The notes: generated by a model from the sequence alone, not told the origin. 42,546 nucleotides of DNA from Clostridia bacterium (GCA_017502305.1 JAFVVG010000059.1:1-42546); one strand, 5' to 3'; positions 8,548 through 16,877 are shown, counted from the stretch's first letter. A program made the numbers and translations.

Positions 8548-9798
8548 TCATTCCTCCATCCGAACCGCCACGGTTCCGTCACGGAAGCGCAGCGTCATTT
8601 TCGGCGCCGCCGAGGCAGCGTCCGGGATGATCCTCTCCCCGTCCAGCACCAGGGCATAGCCGCGTTCCAGCACCCGGGCAGGGTTCATCGCCTCCAGCTT
8701 CAACCGGGAGGCAGCGCACTTTTCCTGCTGGCGGCGCAAATTCGCTTCCATCAGGTGATTCAGCTTCATGTTCATCAGCGCCAGCCGGGGCGGATAGGCC
8801 GCCAGCCGGTCATCCACACAGCGGTCAAGCCGCCGGGCCGCCTGCTGGAGCCTTGCGTGCAACTGCATCAGCTGCCTGTCGGGCCGCTGGGCATCCAGCC
8901 TGCTGCGGCACTGGGCAAGCTCCGCCCGTGCCTGATACACCCGCGACTCCGCCGCCTGGGTCAGGTGACGGCGCATCATGCGCAGACCGTCGATGAGCTC
9001 ACTTACGTCCGGCACCGCCAGTTCTGCCGCCTGGCTGGGGGTAGACGCCCGCACATCCGCCGCAAAATCAGCGATGGTCACGTCCGTTTCGTGGCCCACG
9101 GCGGAAATCACCGGGATGGGGCTTTACGCGATGGCCCGGGCCACGATCTCCTCGTTGAAGGCCCACAGGTCCTCCATGGAGCCGCCGCCACGGCCGGTGA
9201 TGATCACATCCACGCCGCTCAACATGCCAGCCTTGCGGATGGCCGCGGCAATGCTCTCCGCCGCGCCCACGCCCTGCACCTGCACAGGCAGCAGCACCAG
9301 GGGCACGCCGGGATCACGCATGGCGGACACGTTGCGGATGTCCTGCAAAACAGCGCCGGTGCGGGAGGTCACCACGGCGATCTTCTTCGGCCGCAGCGGC
9401 AAGGGGCGTTTGCGCCCGGCATCGAAGAGGCCCTCGGCGGCCAGTTTGCTTTTCAGCGCCTCAAACTGCTGATACAGCGTGCCCAGGCCGTCGGGCCGCA
9501 TGTTCTCGGCATAGAACTGGTATTGTCCGCCTTCGGCATAGAGGCTAACGCTGCCGGAGAGGATCACCTGCATACCGTCCATGGGCCGCAGGGACATGCG
9601 CATGGCATTCTGCCGGAACATGACGCAGCTGATGCGGCTTTGTTCGTCCTTCAGCGTGAAATACCAGTGACCGGAGGTATGCCGCTTGAAATTGCTGATC
9701 TCCCCCCGCAGCCGCAGGGAGCGGAGCATGGGGTCAGCCGCCAGGGTGCGGCGGACATATTCGTTCAGATCACTGACCTGCAGGATCCACTCGCTCAT
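8548..9798 (-). pseudogene. xseA: exodeoxyribonuclease VII large subunit, interrupted by in-frame TAA
   Basis: The full reading frame would encode about 416 residues, normal for XseA. The N-terminal OB-fold (residues 1-100) and the conserved RGGGSMEDLWAFNEE stretch are intact. A TAA codon (9124-9126) follows ARAIA at residue 224. The same frame then continues [20 protein letters not shown] to a normal end at 8548. The family has an ordinary residue at this point, and one substitution in a TAC or TAT codon would create the stop. The truncated product lacks the GHETD region with the essential His and Asp. TAA ends other genes here (for example the pyrophosphatase), so codon reassignment is unlikely. 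A GTG at 9111 could restart translation but has no ribosome site. It overlaps folD by ATGA. Confidence 0.85.
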
Positions 9799-10643
9799 GC
9801 CAGGGTCCGCTCAGCGGCCTCCAGGGTGTTCTGGAGCAGCATGGTGATGGTCATCCGTCCCACGCCGCCGGGCACGGGGGTAATCCAGGCGGCGACTTCC
9901 TTCACATTCTCGAAGTCCACGTCGCCCACCACTTTGCCGTCCACACGGTTGATGCCCACGTCAATGACAATAGCGCCGGGCTTCACCATATCGGCGGTAA
10001 TGAACTTCGCCTTGCCCACAGCGGCCACCAGCACATCCGCCCGGCGGGTATGGGCCGCCAGGTCAGCGGTGCGGCTGTGGCACACGGTCACGGTGCAGTT
10101 TTCCTGCAGGAGCAAAACCGCCATGGGCTTGCCCACGATGTTGCTGCGGCCCACCACCACGGCCTCCTTGCCGGAGAGGCTCACACCGGTGCGGCGGATC
10201 ATCTCCAGGGCGCCCTTGGGGGTGCAGGCCACCACGCCGTTCAGGCCATTGAGCAGCTTGCCGGCGTTCTGCACATGGAAGCCGTCCACGTCCTTTTCCG
10301 GCACAATCACCGCCAGGGCGGCGGCTTCGTCCAGGTGCCTGGGCAGGGGCAGCTGCACCAGAATGCCGTGGATAGCAGGATCGTTATTCAGGGCGCGAAT
10401 TTGACCCTCCAGCTCCTGCTGGGTGGTCTCCTCAGGCATGCGGATGGTCACAGAGTGCATGCCCGTCTGCTCGCAGCCGATACCCTTGTTGCGCACGTAA
10501 ATCTGGCTGGCGGGGTCCTCGCCCACCAGAATCACCGCCAGGCCGGGGGTGACGCCCTTTTCCTTCAGCGCGGCAACCTTCTGGGCAATCTCCGCCCGCA
10601 GGGCATCCGACATGACCTTACCATCAAGCAGCTGTGCAGCCAT
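9795..10643 (-). CDS. folD: bifunctional methylene-THF dehydrogenase/methenyl-THF cyclohydrolase
   Basis: Interconverts 5,10-methylene-, 5,10-methenyl- and 10-formyl-tetrahydrofolate using NADP(H). The 282-residue protein has the catalytic YxxxK pair (Tyr49, Lys53 in YVRNK), the [12 protein letters not shown] nucleotide-binding stretch and the C-terminal [11 protein letters not shown] signature. The ATG follows GGAGGAATAAGCAT. It overlaps xseA by four bases and lies 4 bp after the acetyltransferase gene. Together with fhs at 20927 it supplies the one-carbon folate branch, though the two are in separate transcripts. Confidence 0.96.
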   Translation of the reverse strand: MAAQLLDGKVMSDALRAEIAQKVAALKEKGVTPGLAVILVGEDPASQIYVRNKGIGCEQTGMHSVTIRMPEETTQQELEGQIRALNNDPAIHGILVQLPLPRHLDEAAALAVIVPEKDVDGFHVQNAGKLLNGLNGVVACTPKGALEMIRRTGVSLSGKEAVVVGRSNIVGKPMAVLLLQENCTVTVCHSRTADLAAHTRRADVLVAAVGKAKFITADMVKPGAIVIDVGINRVDGKVVGDVDFENVKEVAAWITPVPGGVGRMTITMLLQNTLEAAERTLA

Positions 10644-10647
10644 ATGC

Positions 10648-11496
10648 TTATTCCTCCTTCAGTTCCTTGCGATAGCACTTATATTTTCCAACCCTGCAAA
10701 ATCCCAGTTCCTCCAGGACGGGCAGGGCCTGTTCTTCCTCTTCAAAATAGGTCATGTGCTTATGACCTTCGCCATGGATGTCGTTCAGACAGGCGGCCAT
10801 CAGCACCCGGTAGCTTTCCGACCGAAAGGCTTCGCCGCCAAAGTCCACGCTGAATATTTCCGGCCACTCACCCCTCCGGCATACCAGCGCCGCCACGGCT
10901 CGTCTCTCCTGCCGGTTCAGATACACCTTCCAGTTGGGCAGATCGGCCAGAATGCGCTCGGCGTTCCAGTACATATCCTGATCGTTGTGCAGCCGGCGGA
11001 AATCCGCCTCATCCGCCGCCGTCATGGGAGCAACGCCCTCCGGCATAGTAGAGGGCTGGTACCGGTCAAAGAAAATCGTGTGGTTCACGCTGCTCTCCAA
11101 CAGGGTAAAGCCGCACTTTTCCAGCGCGGCCGCCGCCTGGATATTCGCCCCATCCAGGCCGATGTCCAGCGTAGCCCCCGCCTCGTGCCGCGCCACATGG
11201 GCGGCAAACTCCCTCACCGCCTGCGCCGCGTGGCTTTCCACCAGAAAGGTAACCGTCATGGCATAGTTTTCTTCCGGCATGGCAAACCACTGGATCCAGC
11301 CGCAGACCTCTCCCTCGTGCCGGAACAGCAGCACCTCTTCATCCGTGAACGCTCGCCCGGCCCGTTCCATGAAGTCCTCACGGGTCTTGATACCGTCCCG
11401 CCAGGTGGGGTAGCTGGCGCACTCAGGCCTCATGGCCAGGTTATAGGCCCAGGGAGCATAATGTTCAAACTCAGCCTGTGTCAATCGTGTCAGCAT
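10648..11496 (-). CDS. GNAT-family acetyltransferase, two-domain
   Basis: A 282-residue protein that looks like two GNAT folds in tandem. The first, about residues 1-140, contains [20 protein letters not shown] and then EKCGFTLL, the typical acetyl-CoA binding helix and last strand. The second has [18 protein letters not shown] at its end, another GNAT-like final strand. The substrate is unknown. The chosen ATG follows GGGAGAG and overlaps the end of the TsaD-like gene by seven bases; upstream in-frame starts would lie deep in that gene. Tight packing with folD (4 bp) suggests shared transcription. Confidence 0.75.
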   Translation of the reverse strand: MLTRLTQAEFEHYAPWAYNLAMRPECASYPTWRDGIKTREDFMERAGRAFTDEEVLLFRHEGEVCGWIQWFAMPEENYAMTVTFLVESHAAQAVREFAAHVARHEAGATLDIGLDGANIQAAAALEKCGFTLLESSVNHTIFFDRYQPSTMPEGVAPMTAADEADFRRLHNDQDMYWNAERILADLPNWKVYLNRQERRAVAALVCRRGEWPEIFSVDFGGEAFRSESYRVLMAACLNDIHGEGHKHMTYFEEEEQALPVLEELGFCRVGKYKCYRKELKEE

Positions 11497-12446
11497 TGGC
11501 TCTCCCGATACTTCCTGGCGCCAATCAGCGCTGCGCCCACGGCGTTGTCGCCGCTGTATTCCGGCTTGCCGAAGCACACCCGGAAGTCCTTGTCCTTCTT
11601 GTGAATGCGCTCCGTCACCATTTGGCGGAACAAGGCGGAGCTTGCCACGCCACCGGCGATCAGCACCTGCCGGATGCCCGTATCCCGGCTGCCTGCCAGG
11701 ATCATGCGGCTCACCGTGCGGGCCAGCAGATCATAGACCTCACGGGCCATATCCTCGGGGCGCATATCGCCCTGCCTGATCCACCGCTGCACCTGTGTCT
11801 CCGCGCCGGAGAAATGGCAATGCAGGTCGTGATCCGCCATGTTGGCCGGGAGCTTTGCTCCGCTTGCGCCCTGCACGGCCAGCTTTTCCAGGTGCGGTCC
11901 CGCCGGGAACGGCAGTCCCAGGGCCACGCCCACCCGATCCACAAACTGGCCTGCGTGCAAATCCAGCGTACCACCCATAAGCGTCAGTTCCTCGCCCCGC
12001 AAGGCCAGCAGCTCCGTGGTGCCGCCGGAAAGATGCACCGCCAGCAGGTTTCCTTCCTCCACGCCGCTTTCCACCATGGCGGCGGCCACGTGGCCTCTTT
12101 GGTGGGTGGACGCAAAGCAAGGGACGCCAAGCATCGCGGCCAAGCCGCGGGCATGGGCATCCCCCACCTGAAACACGGGCATATAGGATTCTTCTTCGTC
12201 CCTGGGCTGGCGGGAAGCGCACACCGCCACGATTTCGTGGCCCTTCACGTATTCACCCAGCTCCTCCAGCCTTTCCGACAGCTGACGGACATGAATGAAC
12301 ACGGCCTCGCTCTGGCGGAGGCCGCGTTCACCTTCTTTGACCGGCAATAGCTTCCGGCAGCTGGCCAGCACCTGGCCCTCCACCGTCACCGCCGCCACCG
12401 AGGTGGTATAGCAGCTGGTGTCCAGCCCGATGACAATGCGACTCAT
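11490..12446 (-). CDS. Kae1/TsaD-family protein (M22-type), probable paralogue
   Basis: A 318-residue member of the ASKHA-fold Kae1/TsaD family. It has the N-terminal LDTSCYTTS phosphate loop, the metal-binding HxxxH as HQRGH (His115, His119), LSGGTTELL and a C-terminal LIAGGVASS. TsaD makes the threonylcarbamoyl adenosine modification of tRNA together with TsaB and TsaE. Here neither partner gene is near and the gene sits in a nusB-folD-xse operon, a position where Clostridia often keep a second, diverged copy. I therefore call it a likely paralogue rather than tsaD itself. The start codon overlaps nusB by ATGA. If the genome lacks another tsaD, this could be the functional one. Confidence 0.7.
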   Translation of the reverse strand: MSRIVIGLDTSCYTTSVAAVTVEGQVLASCRKLLPVKEGERGLRQSEAVFIHVRQLSERLEELGEYVKGHEIVAVCASRQPRDEEESYMPVFQVGDAHARGLAAMLGVPCFASTHQRGHVAAAMVESGVEEGNLLAVHLSGGTTELLALRGEELTLMGGTLDLHAGQFVDRVGVALGLPFPAGPHLEKLAVQGASGAKLPANMADHDLHCHFSGAETQVQRWIRQGDMRPEDMAREVYDLLARTVSRMILAGSRDTGIRQVLIAGGVASSALFRQMVTERIHKKDKDFRVCFGKPEYSGDNAVGAALIGARKYRESQC

Positions 12447-12898
12447 GCCTGTGCCGCCTCTTTCCGGCGCAGGATGGTGCCCAGCACGCCGTTGATGAAG
12501 CGGCCGCTGGCGGGCTCGGAATAACGTCCTGCCAGCTCCACGGCCTCGTTGATGGCCACGCTGCCGGGCACGTCCTCCTCGTGGAGGATCTCCCAGGTGG
12601 CCAGGCGCAGGATGGTCAGGTCCACACGGGGCATGCGTTCAATGGTCCAGTCCTTGGCGGCAGCCTGGATCTGCTCGTCCAGCTCCTCCAGGTTGTTCAC
12701 CACGCCGTCCAGCACCCGGGTGATATATTCGCGATCGGCCTTGCCGGGCTCGTTGTCGCGAACCGTCTCCACACCGGGGACACCCTGCTCCCGCAGCTCG
12801 TCGTAAACCATCTGCAGCGTTTCCTCGCCGCCCTGGCCGCCGGCCAGCTTCTCATAAATCATCTGCATCACTGCAGCACGCGCAGTCACTCGCGCCAT
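12443..12898 (-). CDS. nusB: transcription antitermination factor NusB
   Basis: RNA-binding partner of NusE (ribosomal protein S10) that promotes antitermination on rRNA operons. The 151-residue all-helical protein has the N-terminal R-x-x-A-V-M-Q-M-I-Y start and the C-terminal VAINEAVELAGRYSEPASGRFINGVLG signature region. An insertion of about 20 residues near residue 45 (VETVRDNEPGKADREY) is slightly longer than usual. It has a weak purine-rich ribosome site (GAGAGAG). It follows a 248-bp spacer filled with hairpin repeats, after amaP on the same strand. Confidence 0.93.
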   Translation of the reverse strand: MARVTARAAVMQMIYEKLAGGQGGEETLQMVYDELREQGVPGVETVRDNEPGKADREYITRVLDGVVNNLEELDEQIQAAAKDWTIERMPRVDLTILRLATWEILHEEDVPGSVAINEAVELAGRYSEPASGRFINGVLGTILRRKEAAQA

Positions 12899-12922
12899 AA
12901 CGTAAATCTCTCTCTTTCCTAT

Positions 12923-13041
12923 GAAACCTGCGGTTTCAAACTTCCCTGTGTTTCGCCTCCGGCGACCAAAGGGGACACTGTCCCCTTTGGAATCCCCTGC
13001 CAGAGGGCCACCGGCCCTCTGGACTCCCCTTTGGGGAGAGT
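12923..13041. repeat. tandem hairpin array between amaP and nusB
   Basis: Successive hairpins are GAAACC/GGTTTC (12923-12937), CCAAAGGGGACA/TGTCCCCTTTGG (12966-12990), CCAGAGGGCC/GGCCCTCTGG (13000-13022) and CTCCCC/GGGGAG (13024-13038), separated by short AATCCCC- or ACTCCCC-like spacers. The same style of unit appears after fhs at 22598-22706. The spacer 12899-13146 holds these and one GGGGTCAC palindrome and no gene. Confidence 0.65.
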
Positions 13042-13063
13042 GTGGCTTGGTTTTTCTTTTGTT

Positions 13064-13098
13064 GGGGTCACGGCGCGAATACGGTCGCGCCGCGACGC
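13064..13098 (+). repeat. GGGGTCAC palindromic repeat, copy 3
   Basis: Identical to copy 4 (22748) through its 35 bases, with inner arms GGCGCGA/TCGCGCC. It is preceded by a T-rich stretch (TTTTTCTTTTG) like that before copy 4. On the transcribed minus strand the one mismatch of the long stem becomes a G-U pair. Confidence 0.7.
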
Positions 13099-13146
13099 GA
13101 TGGAGTAGCTCAGGCTTCCTCCTTGAGGGAGTTCCCCGTCTCTCGC

Positions 13147-14223
13147 TTATTCCGCGTCTTCGGGCTTCTGCGCTTCTTTGGCGCCGTCGAGGGCTTCCAG
13201 GTCGACGATGGACTCAGCGTCCACCTCGTACTCGGCGAAGGCTTCCGTTTCGTCGGCTTCCTCGGGCTCGATCGTTTCTTCGGCGGCTTCTTCGGCGATC
13301 TCGTCGGTCAGATCGGCAAGCGTCTGCAGCTCCACGGCGGAGGCAGCGGCTTCCGCGGCTTCCTCTTCAGCCTTTTCCCAGGCCTCGATGACCTCGTCTG
13401 CGGTTACCTTTTCCTCTTCGTCGTTTTCTTCGGCGGAGGCAGGTTCTTCCACAGCCGCAACGGCTTCCTCAGCAGGCGTTTCAGGTTCTTCCACGGCTTC
13501 TTCCACCGGGGGCGCGGGCACGATGGCAGGCTGCTCTTCTTCGCCAAACAGGCGCTGGTGCAGGCACTTCTCCTCCGGCTCCTTCACCTCAGCGGCTTCG
13601 GGTTCAGCGGGGATCTCCGGCACCTTCTCCTCCTCACGGGGCAGGGGCTGGGCGTTTTCCAGCACCTCGGACACCGCATAGATGGAGGGCTTGGCCTTGG
13701 TGCTGGTGGCGTCCACCTGCACCTTCACCTCACTGACGTCCACGCCGGAGCAGGCCGTCACATACTGCTTGATCTGCTTCTGCAGGGCGCTGACCGCCAG
13801 GGGGATGTTCACGCCGGTAGCCAGGCCGACCCGCAGGTTGATCACCAGGCCGTCCCGGGTGTTTTCCAGGCTCTTGCCGTTGACGTGCACCTCGTCGTGC
13901 TTTTCCACACAGCGGTTCACCAGATCCTCAATGGCCCGGATGGAGATGCTCAGTTCACCCACGTCGGTGGTCTGCACCACAAAGCCCTTGTGCTTCACAC
14001 GGCGCACCGCCAGGTGCAGAAGCATCAGGCCAACCAGCAGCAGGATCAGCCCGCCGCCCAGCATGAAAACAACATGGGCAACGGTTTTGAATTCAGCCAC
14101 CTTGGCCAGATAGTTCAGCATGCCGGTACCCAGCAGGGTATCCGCCACAGGCACCACCGCCAGAACGATGAGCACCAGGCCTGCCAGAGCGGCAAGCAGA
14201 CGATCAATAACGCGAAGCTTCAT
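13147..14223 (-). CDS. amaP: alkaline shock response membrane anchor protein AmaP, with long acidic tail
   Basis: AmaP anchors Asp23 at the cell membrane in staphylococci; the family is tied to envelope stress in Firmicutes. The 358-residue chain has two transmembrane helices (about residues 8-30 and 48-73), then an Asp23-like domain (residues about 80-190, with GLVINLRVGLATGVNIP). From about residue 205 there is a tail of about 150 residues rich in Glu and Ala, with little predicted fold. Ordinary AmaP proteins are near 180-200 residues, so the tail is the oddity. The ATG lies 8 nt after AGGAGG; an upstream GTG overlaps that site. It follows asp23 in the same transcript, separated by a hairpin at 14262-14291. 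Confidence 0.85.
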   Translation of the reverse strand: MKLRVIDRLLAALAGLVLIVLAVVPVADTLLGTGMLNYLAKVAEFKTVAHVVFMLGGGLILLLVGLMLLHLAVRRVKHKGFVVQTTDVGELSISIRAIEDLVNRCVEKHDEVHVNGKSLENTRDGLVINLRVGLATGVNIPLAVSALQKQIKQYVTACSGVDVSEVKVQVDATSTKAKPSIYAVSEVLENAQPLPREEEKVPEIPAEPEAAEVKEPEEKCLHQRLFGEEEQPAIVPAPPVEEAVEEPETPAEEAVAAVEEPASAEENDEEEKVTADEVIEAWEKAEEEAAEAAASAVELQTLADLTDEIAEEAAEETIEPEEADETEAFAEYEVDAESIVDLEALDGAKEAQKPEDAE

Positions 14224-14250
14224 TGTTGCAGCCTCCTTTGACACTACCTT

Positions 14251-14291
14251 GAAAAAACGTTCACCGACAGGGCGTTCCCGTCCTGCCGGTG
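14251..14291 (-). terminator. hairpin with U-run between asp23 and amaP
   Basis: On the minus strand CACCGGCAGG pairs with CCTGTCGGTG (one G-U pair), followed by AACGTTTTTTC. It lies in the 74-bp gap and could lower amaP expression relative to asp23. The gap of three bases before the U-run makes it a weaker terminator. Confidence 0.5.
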
Positions 14292-14297
14292 CGTACG

Positions 14298-14789
14298 TTA
14301 CGCTTCGGTGGTCTCCTGGGCGGGGGTCTCCGCCGCGGGAGCTTCTTCAGCCTTGGGAGCCTCGCCGGCCTCCAGCGCAGCCTGCTGCACACCGGCAGTC
14401 AGCGCGCTGTTTTCCTTTTCGAAGCTCACGCCCTGAACGTGCACATCCACGCGCACCACATGCAGCCCGGTCATGGACTCGATGGCGCGGCGAACGTTTT
14501 CCTGGGCGTCCTGGCCCGCTTTCTGGATGGGCGTGCCGTATTCCATGGTAACATAAAGGTCGACGCTGGCCTCTTCCGTGCCGATCTCCACCTTTACGCC
14601 CTTGGTGATATTGTTGTTCTTCTTGCTGAGGATGCCGCCGGAAACATTGCACATGCCGGCATTGCCCTCCACTTCGCTGGCAGCCACGCCCGCGATGGAA
14701 GCAACCACCTCATTGGCATAAATGATGTTGCTGGTCTGCTCGGTATCCATTTCCACCGTCTGGGGGAGATTGTCTTTCTTGCTCGCCAT
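14298..14789 (-). CDS. Asp23/Gls24 family envelope stress response protein
   Basis: A 163-residue soluble protein of the Asp23/Gls24 family, usually abundant at the membrane through AmaP. The family core covers about residues 15-130, with IIYANEVVASIAGVAASEVEG at the start and VRVDVHVQGVSF near the end. The last 25 residues are a low-complexity Glu/Ala/Pro/Thr tail. An AGGAGGTG ribosome site precedes the ATG. It is the first gene of the long minus-strand operon, under the promoter at 14817-14845, and is followed by amaP, its expected anchor. The exact biochemical role of the family is not settled. Confidence 0.9.
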   Translation of the reverse strand: MASKKDNLPQTVEMDTEQTSNIIYANEVVASIAGVAASEVEGNAGMCNVSGGILSKKNNNITKGVKVEIGTEEASVDLYVTMEYGTPIQKAGQDAQENVRRAIESMTGLHVVRVDVHVQGVSFEKENSALTAGVQQAALEAGEAPKAEEAPAAETPAQETTEA

Positions 14790-14816
14790 AATAGCACCTC
14801 CTCAGGTTTCCATAAC

Positions 14817-14845
14817 AGTATAACAGATTTCTTCCGCTTTGACAA
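14817..14845 (-). promoter_or_regulatory. sigma-A promoter of the asp23-amaP-nusB operon
   Basis: On the minus strand TTGTCA, 17 nt, TATACT lies about 28 nt upstream of the Asp23-family start codon. It is the only convincing promoter before the run of closely spaced genes to ispA. Confidence 0.65.
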
Positions 14846-14885
14846 GCCGATGAATCAAGTATGCAAATGCACTGCCCGAAGGTTT

Positions 14886-14974
14886 CCAAAGGGCATTGCG
14901 TAGATGCGGCTCCCCTGTGGGGAGTTGCCATAGGCAAAGCATCCAGCAATGTTAAGTAGCGGAAAGCCCTTTGG
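14886..14974. repeat. nested, branched inverted-repeat element between aspS and asp23
   Basis: The outer arms CCAAAGGGC (14886-14894) and GCCCTTTGG (14966-14974) enclose ATTGC/GCAAT, then GATGC/GCATC, then two small hairpins CTCCCC/GGGGAG and TTGCC/GGCAA. All five stems pair without conflict, giving a stem that opens into a three-way junction. The minus strand would carry it in an aspS readthrough transcript. It contains no credible gene, and from memory similar translated shadows are common in gut Clostridia, so it may be a mobile or REP-like repeat. Confidence 0.55.
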
Positions 14975-15060
14975 TCGCCTCCGTAGAGGCGAAATCCTCT
15001 GCAGTTTTCTGCAGGGATTCCGCGCTGCGGCGCGGGTCGGGGGCTTTCCGATCGCCCCCG
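14975..15060. repeat. four consecutive hairpins downstream of aspS
   Basis: The stems are TCGCCTC/GAGGCGA, CTGCAG/CTGCAG, CCGCGC/GCGCGG and GTCGGGGGC/GCCCCCGAC, in order. The last is the first met by transcription leaving aspS and could slow polymerase, but no U-run follows it. The spacer 14790-15094 holds this array, the branched element and the asp23 promoter. Confidence 0.55.
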
Positions 15061-15094
15061 ACACCCCTTCGGTTGCAACACCTGTCATTTTCTT

Positions 15095-16867
15095 TTACTC
15101 TTCCTCCTTCACCAGAGCGATATGCAGCTCGTCCAGCTGCTTCTGCTCCACAGTGCCGGGGGCGCCCATCATCAGGTCCTGAGCGTTCTTGTTCATGGGG
15201 AAGACGATGACCTCGCGGATGGACTCCTCGCCTGCCAGCAGCATCACCATGCGGTCCACGCCGGGAGCGATGCCGGCATGGGGCGGAGCGCCGTAGCAGA
15301 AGGCATTGTACATGGCGGGGAACTTGGCCTTCACGTCTTCCTCGCCCAGGCGCACCATCTGGAAGGCCTTGATCATGATCTCGGGATCGTGGTTACGCAC
15401 AGCGCCGGAGCTGAGTTCCACGCCGTTGCATACCAGGTCGTACTGAAAGGCGGTGATGGACAGGGGATCCACCTCGCCCGCCGCGGCTTTGTTCAGGATC
15501 TCCAGACCGCCGTTGGGCATGGAGAAGGGGTTGTGGCAGAACTCCAATTCGCCGGATTCCTCGCCGATCTCGTACATGGGGAAATCCACAATCCAGCAGA
15601 ACTCATAGCGCTCCCGGTCGATGTGCTTGGGCGCCAGCTCGGCCACCATCTTGCGCAGGGTGCCGGCGGTCTTCTGGGCGGCCAGCTTCTTGCCGCAGGT
15701 CAGGCCCACGAAGGTGTTGGGCTTGAGGCCCAGGGCGGAGATGATCTCGTCCTTCTTGTCCTGCAGGAACTTGGCGATACCGCCGGCGATTTCGCCCTTC
15801 TCGTCCACCTTGAACCAGAAGGCCTTGTTGCCGGTGACCACTTCCACGTCGCCGCAGAGCTTGTCGATCTGCTTGCGGGTAGCGGTCATGTCAGAAACCA
15901 CAACAGCCTTCACCACGTTGCCCTCGAAGGGGCCGAAGCCGCAATTGCCGATCAGCTCAGTCACGTCGGTCAGAGTCAGGTCGATGCGAAGGTCAGGCTT
16001 ATCGGAGCCGTAGACCTCCATGGCCTCGTTGAAGGGAATGCGCTTGAAGGGCGCGGAGGAAGCGATGTTGTACTTGCCGTACTTGGCGAAGATGGGGGGC
16101 AGCACGTCCTCCAGCACGGCAAACACGTCGTCCTGGGAGGCAAAGGCCATTTCCATATCCAGCTGATAGAACTCGCCGGGGCTGCGGTCGCCGCGGGCAT
16201 CCTCGTCGCGGAAGCAGGGGGCAATCTGGAAATACTTGTCGAAGCCGGAGGTCATCAGCAGCTGCTTGAACTGCTGGGGGGCCTGGGGCAGGGCGTAGAA
16301 CATGCCGGGGTGCTTGCGGGCAGGCACCAGGTAGTCGCGGGCGCCCTCGGGGGAAGAAGCCGTCAGGATGGGGGTGGTGATCTCCAGGAAGCCATGCTCG
16401 TTCATGGCGTTGCGCAGGGCGGATACCACATTGCAGCGCATGATGATGTTCTTCTTCACCTCGGGGTTGCGCAGGTCCAGGTAGCGGTACTTGAGGCGCA
16501 GGGTCTCGTCAGCTTCCTTGGAGCGGTTGATCTGGAAGGGCAGCTCGTTGTAGCGGCAGCGGCCCAGCACTTCGATCTTCTCGGGCACCACCTCGATATC
16601 GCCGGTTTCCATCTTGGGGTTCTTGGAATCGCGCTCGCGCACAACGCCGGTGACGGCAATGGTGGATTCCTTGTTCAGGCCCTTGATGACGGCCATCATC
16701 TCCTCGGTTTCCACCACGATCTGCGTGGTGCCGTAAAAGTCGCGCAGGACGACGAAAGCCAGGCTGCCGGAAACCTCGCGGACGTTTTCCATCCAGCCGC
16801 ACAGCTGCACGGTCTTGCCGCAGTCAGCCATGCGCAGTTCATTACAGGTATGAGTACGGTTCTGCAT
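15095..16867 (-). CDS. aspS: aspartyl-tRNA synthetase
   Basis: Class II synthetase that charges tRNA-Asp (and, in species without AsnRS, tRNA-Asn). At 590 residues it has the bacterial layout: an N-terminal OB anticodon domain (residues 1-105), catalytic core with motif 2 FRDEDARGDR and GEFYQLDMEMA, an inserted GAD domain (about 290-410) and motif 3 GIAPGVDRMVMLL near the C-terminus. The second ATG is used because TGAGG lies 8 nt before it, whereas the first ATG is only 2 nt away. The gene starts 10 bp after hisS and shares its T-box leader. Discriminating versus non-discriminating type cannot be decided here. Confidence 0.96.
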   Translation of the reverse strand: MQNRTHTCNELRMADCGKTVQLCGWMENVREVSGSLAFVVLRDFYGTTQIVVETEEMMAVIKGLNKESTIAVTGVVRERDSKNPKMETGDIEVVPEKIEVLGRCRYNELPFQINRSKEADETLRLKYRYLDLRNPEVKKNIIMRCNVVSALRNAMNEHGFLEITTPILTASSPEGARDYLVPARKHPGMFYALPQAPQQFKQLLMTSGFDKYFQIAPCFRDEDARGDRSPGEFYQLDMEMAFASQDDVFAVLEDVLPPIFAKYGKYNIASSAPFKRIPFNEAMEVYGSDKPDLRIDLTLTDVTELIGNCGFGPFEGNVVKAVVVSDMTATRKQIDKLCGDVEVVTGNKAFWFKVDEKGEIAGGIAKFLQDKKDEIISALGLKPNTFVGLTCGKKLAAQKTAGTLRKMVAELAPKHIDRERYEFCWIVDFPMYEIGEESGELEFCHNPFSMPNGGLEILNKAAAGEVDPLSITAFQYDLVCNGVELSSGAVRNHDPEIMIKAFQMVRLGEEDVKAKFPAMYNAFCYGAPPHAGIAPGVDRMVMLLAGEESIREVIVFPMNKNAQDLMMGAPGTVEQKQLDELHIALVKEEE

Positions 16868-16877
16868 GTTCATTACC

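Noticed and set aside
9124..9126. Stop-codon recoding in xseA
   Set aside because: The codon is TAA, not the TGA used for selenocysteine, no recoding element is seen and TAA ends other genes here, so mutation or error is more likely.
12923..13098. CRISPR-like array
   Set aside because: The units are palindromes of differing sequence with 5-10 bp spacers, not identical direct repeats with 30-bp spacers, and no cas gene is present.
14855..15088. Short minus-strand frame through the hairpin region after aspS
   Set aside because: Its sequence is the branched repeat and hairpin array read as protein; no ribosome site, and the structure explains the sequence better.
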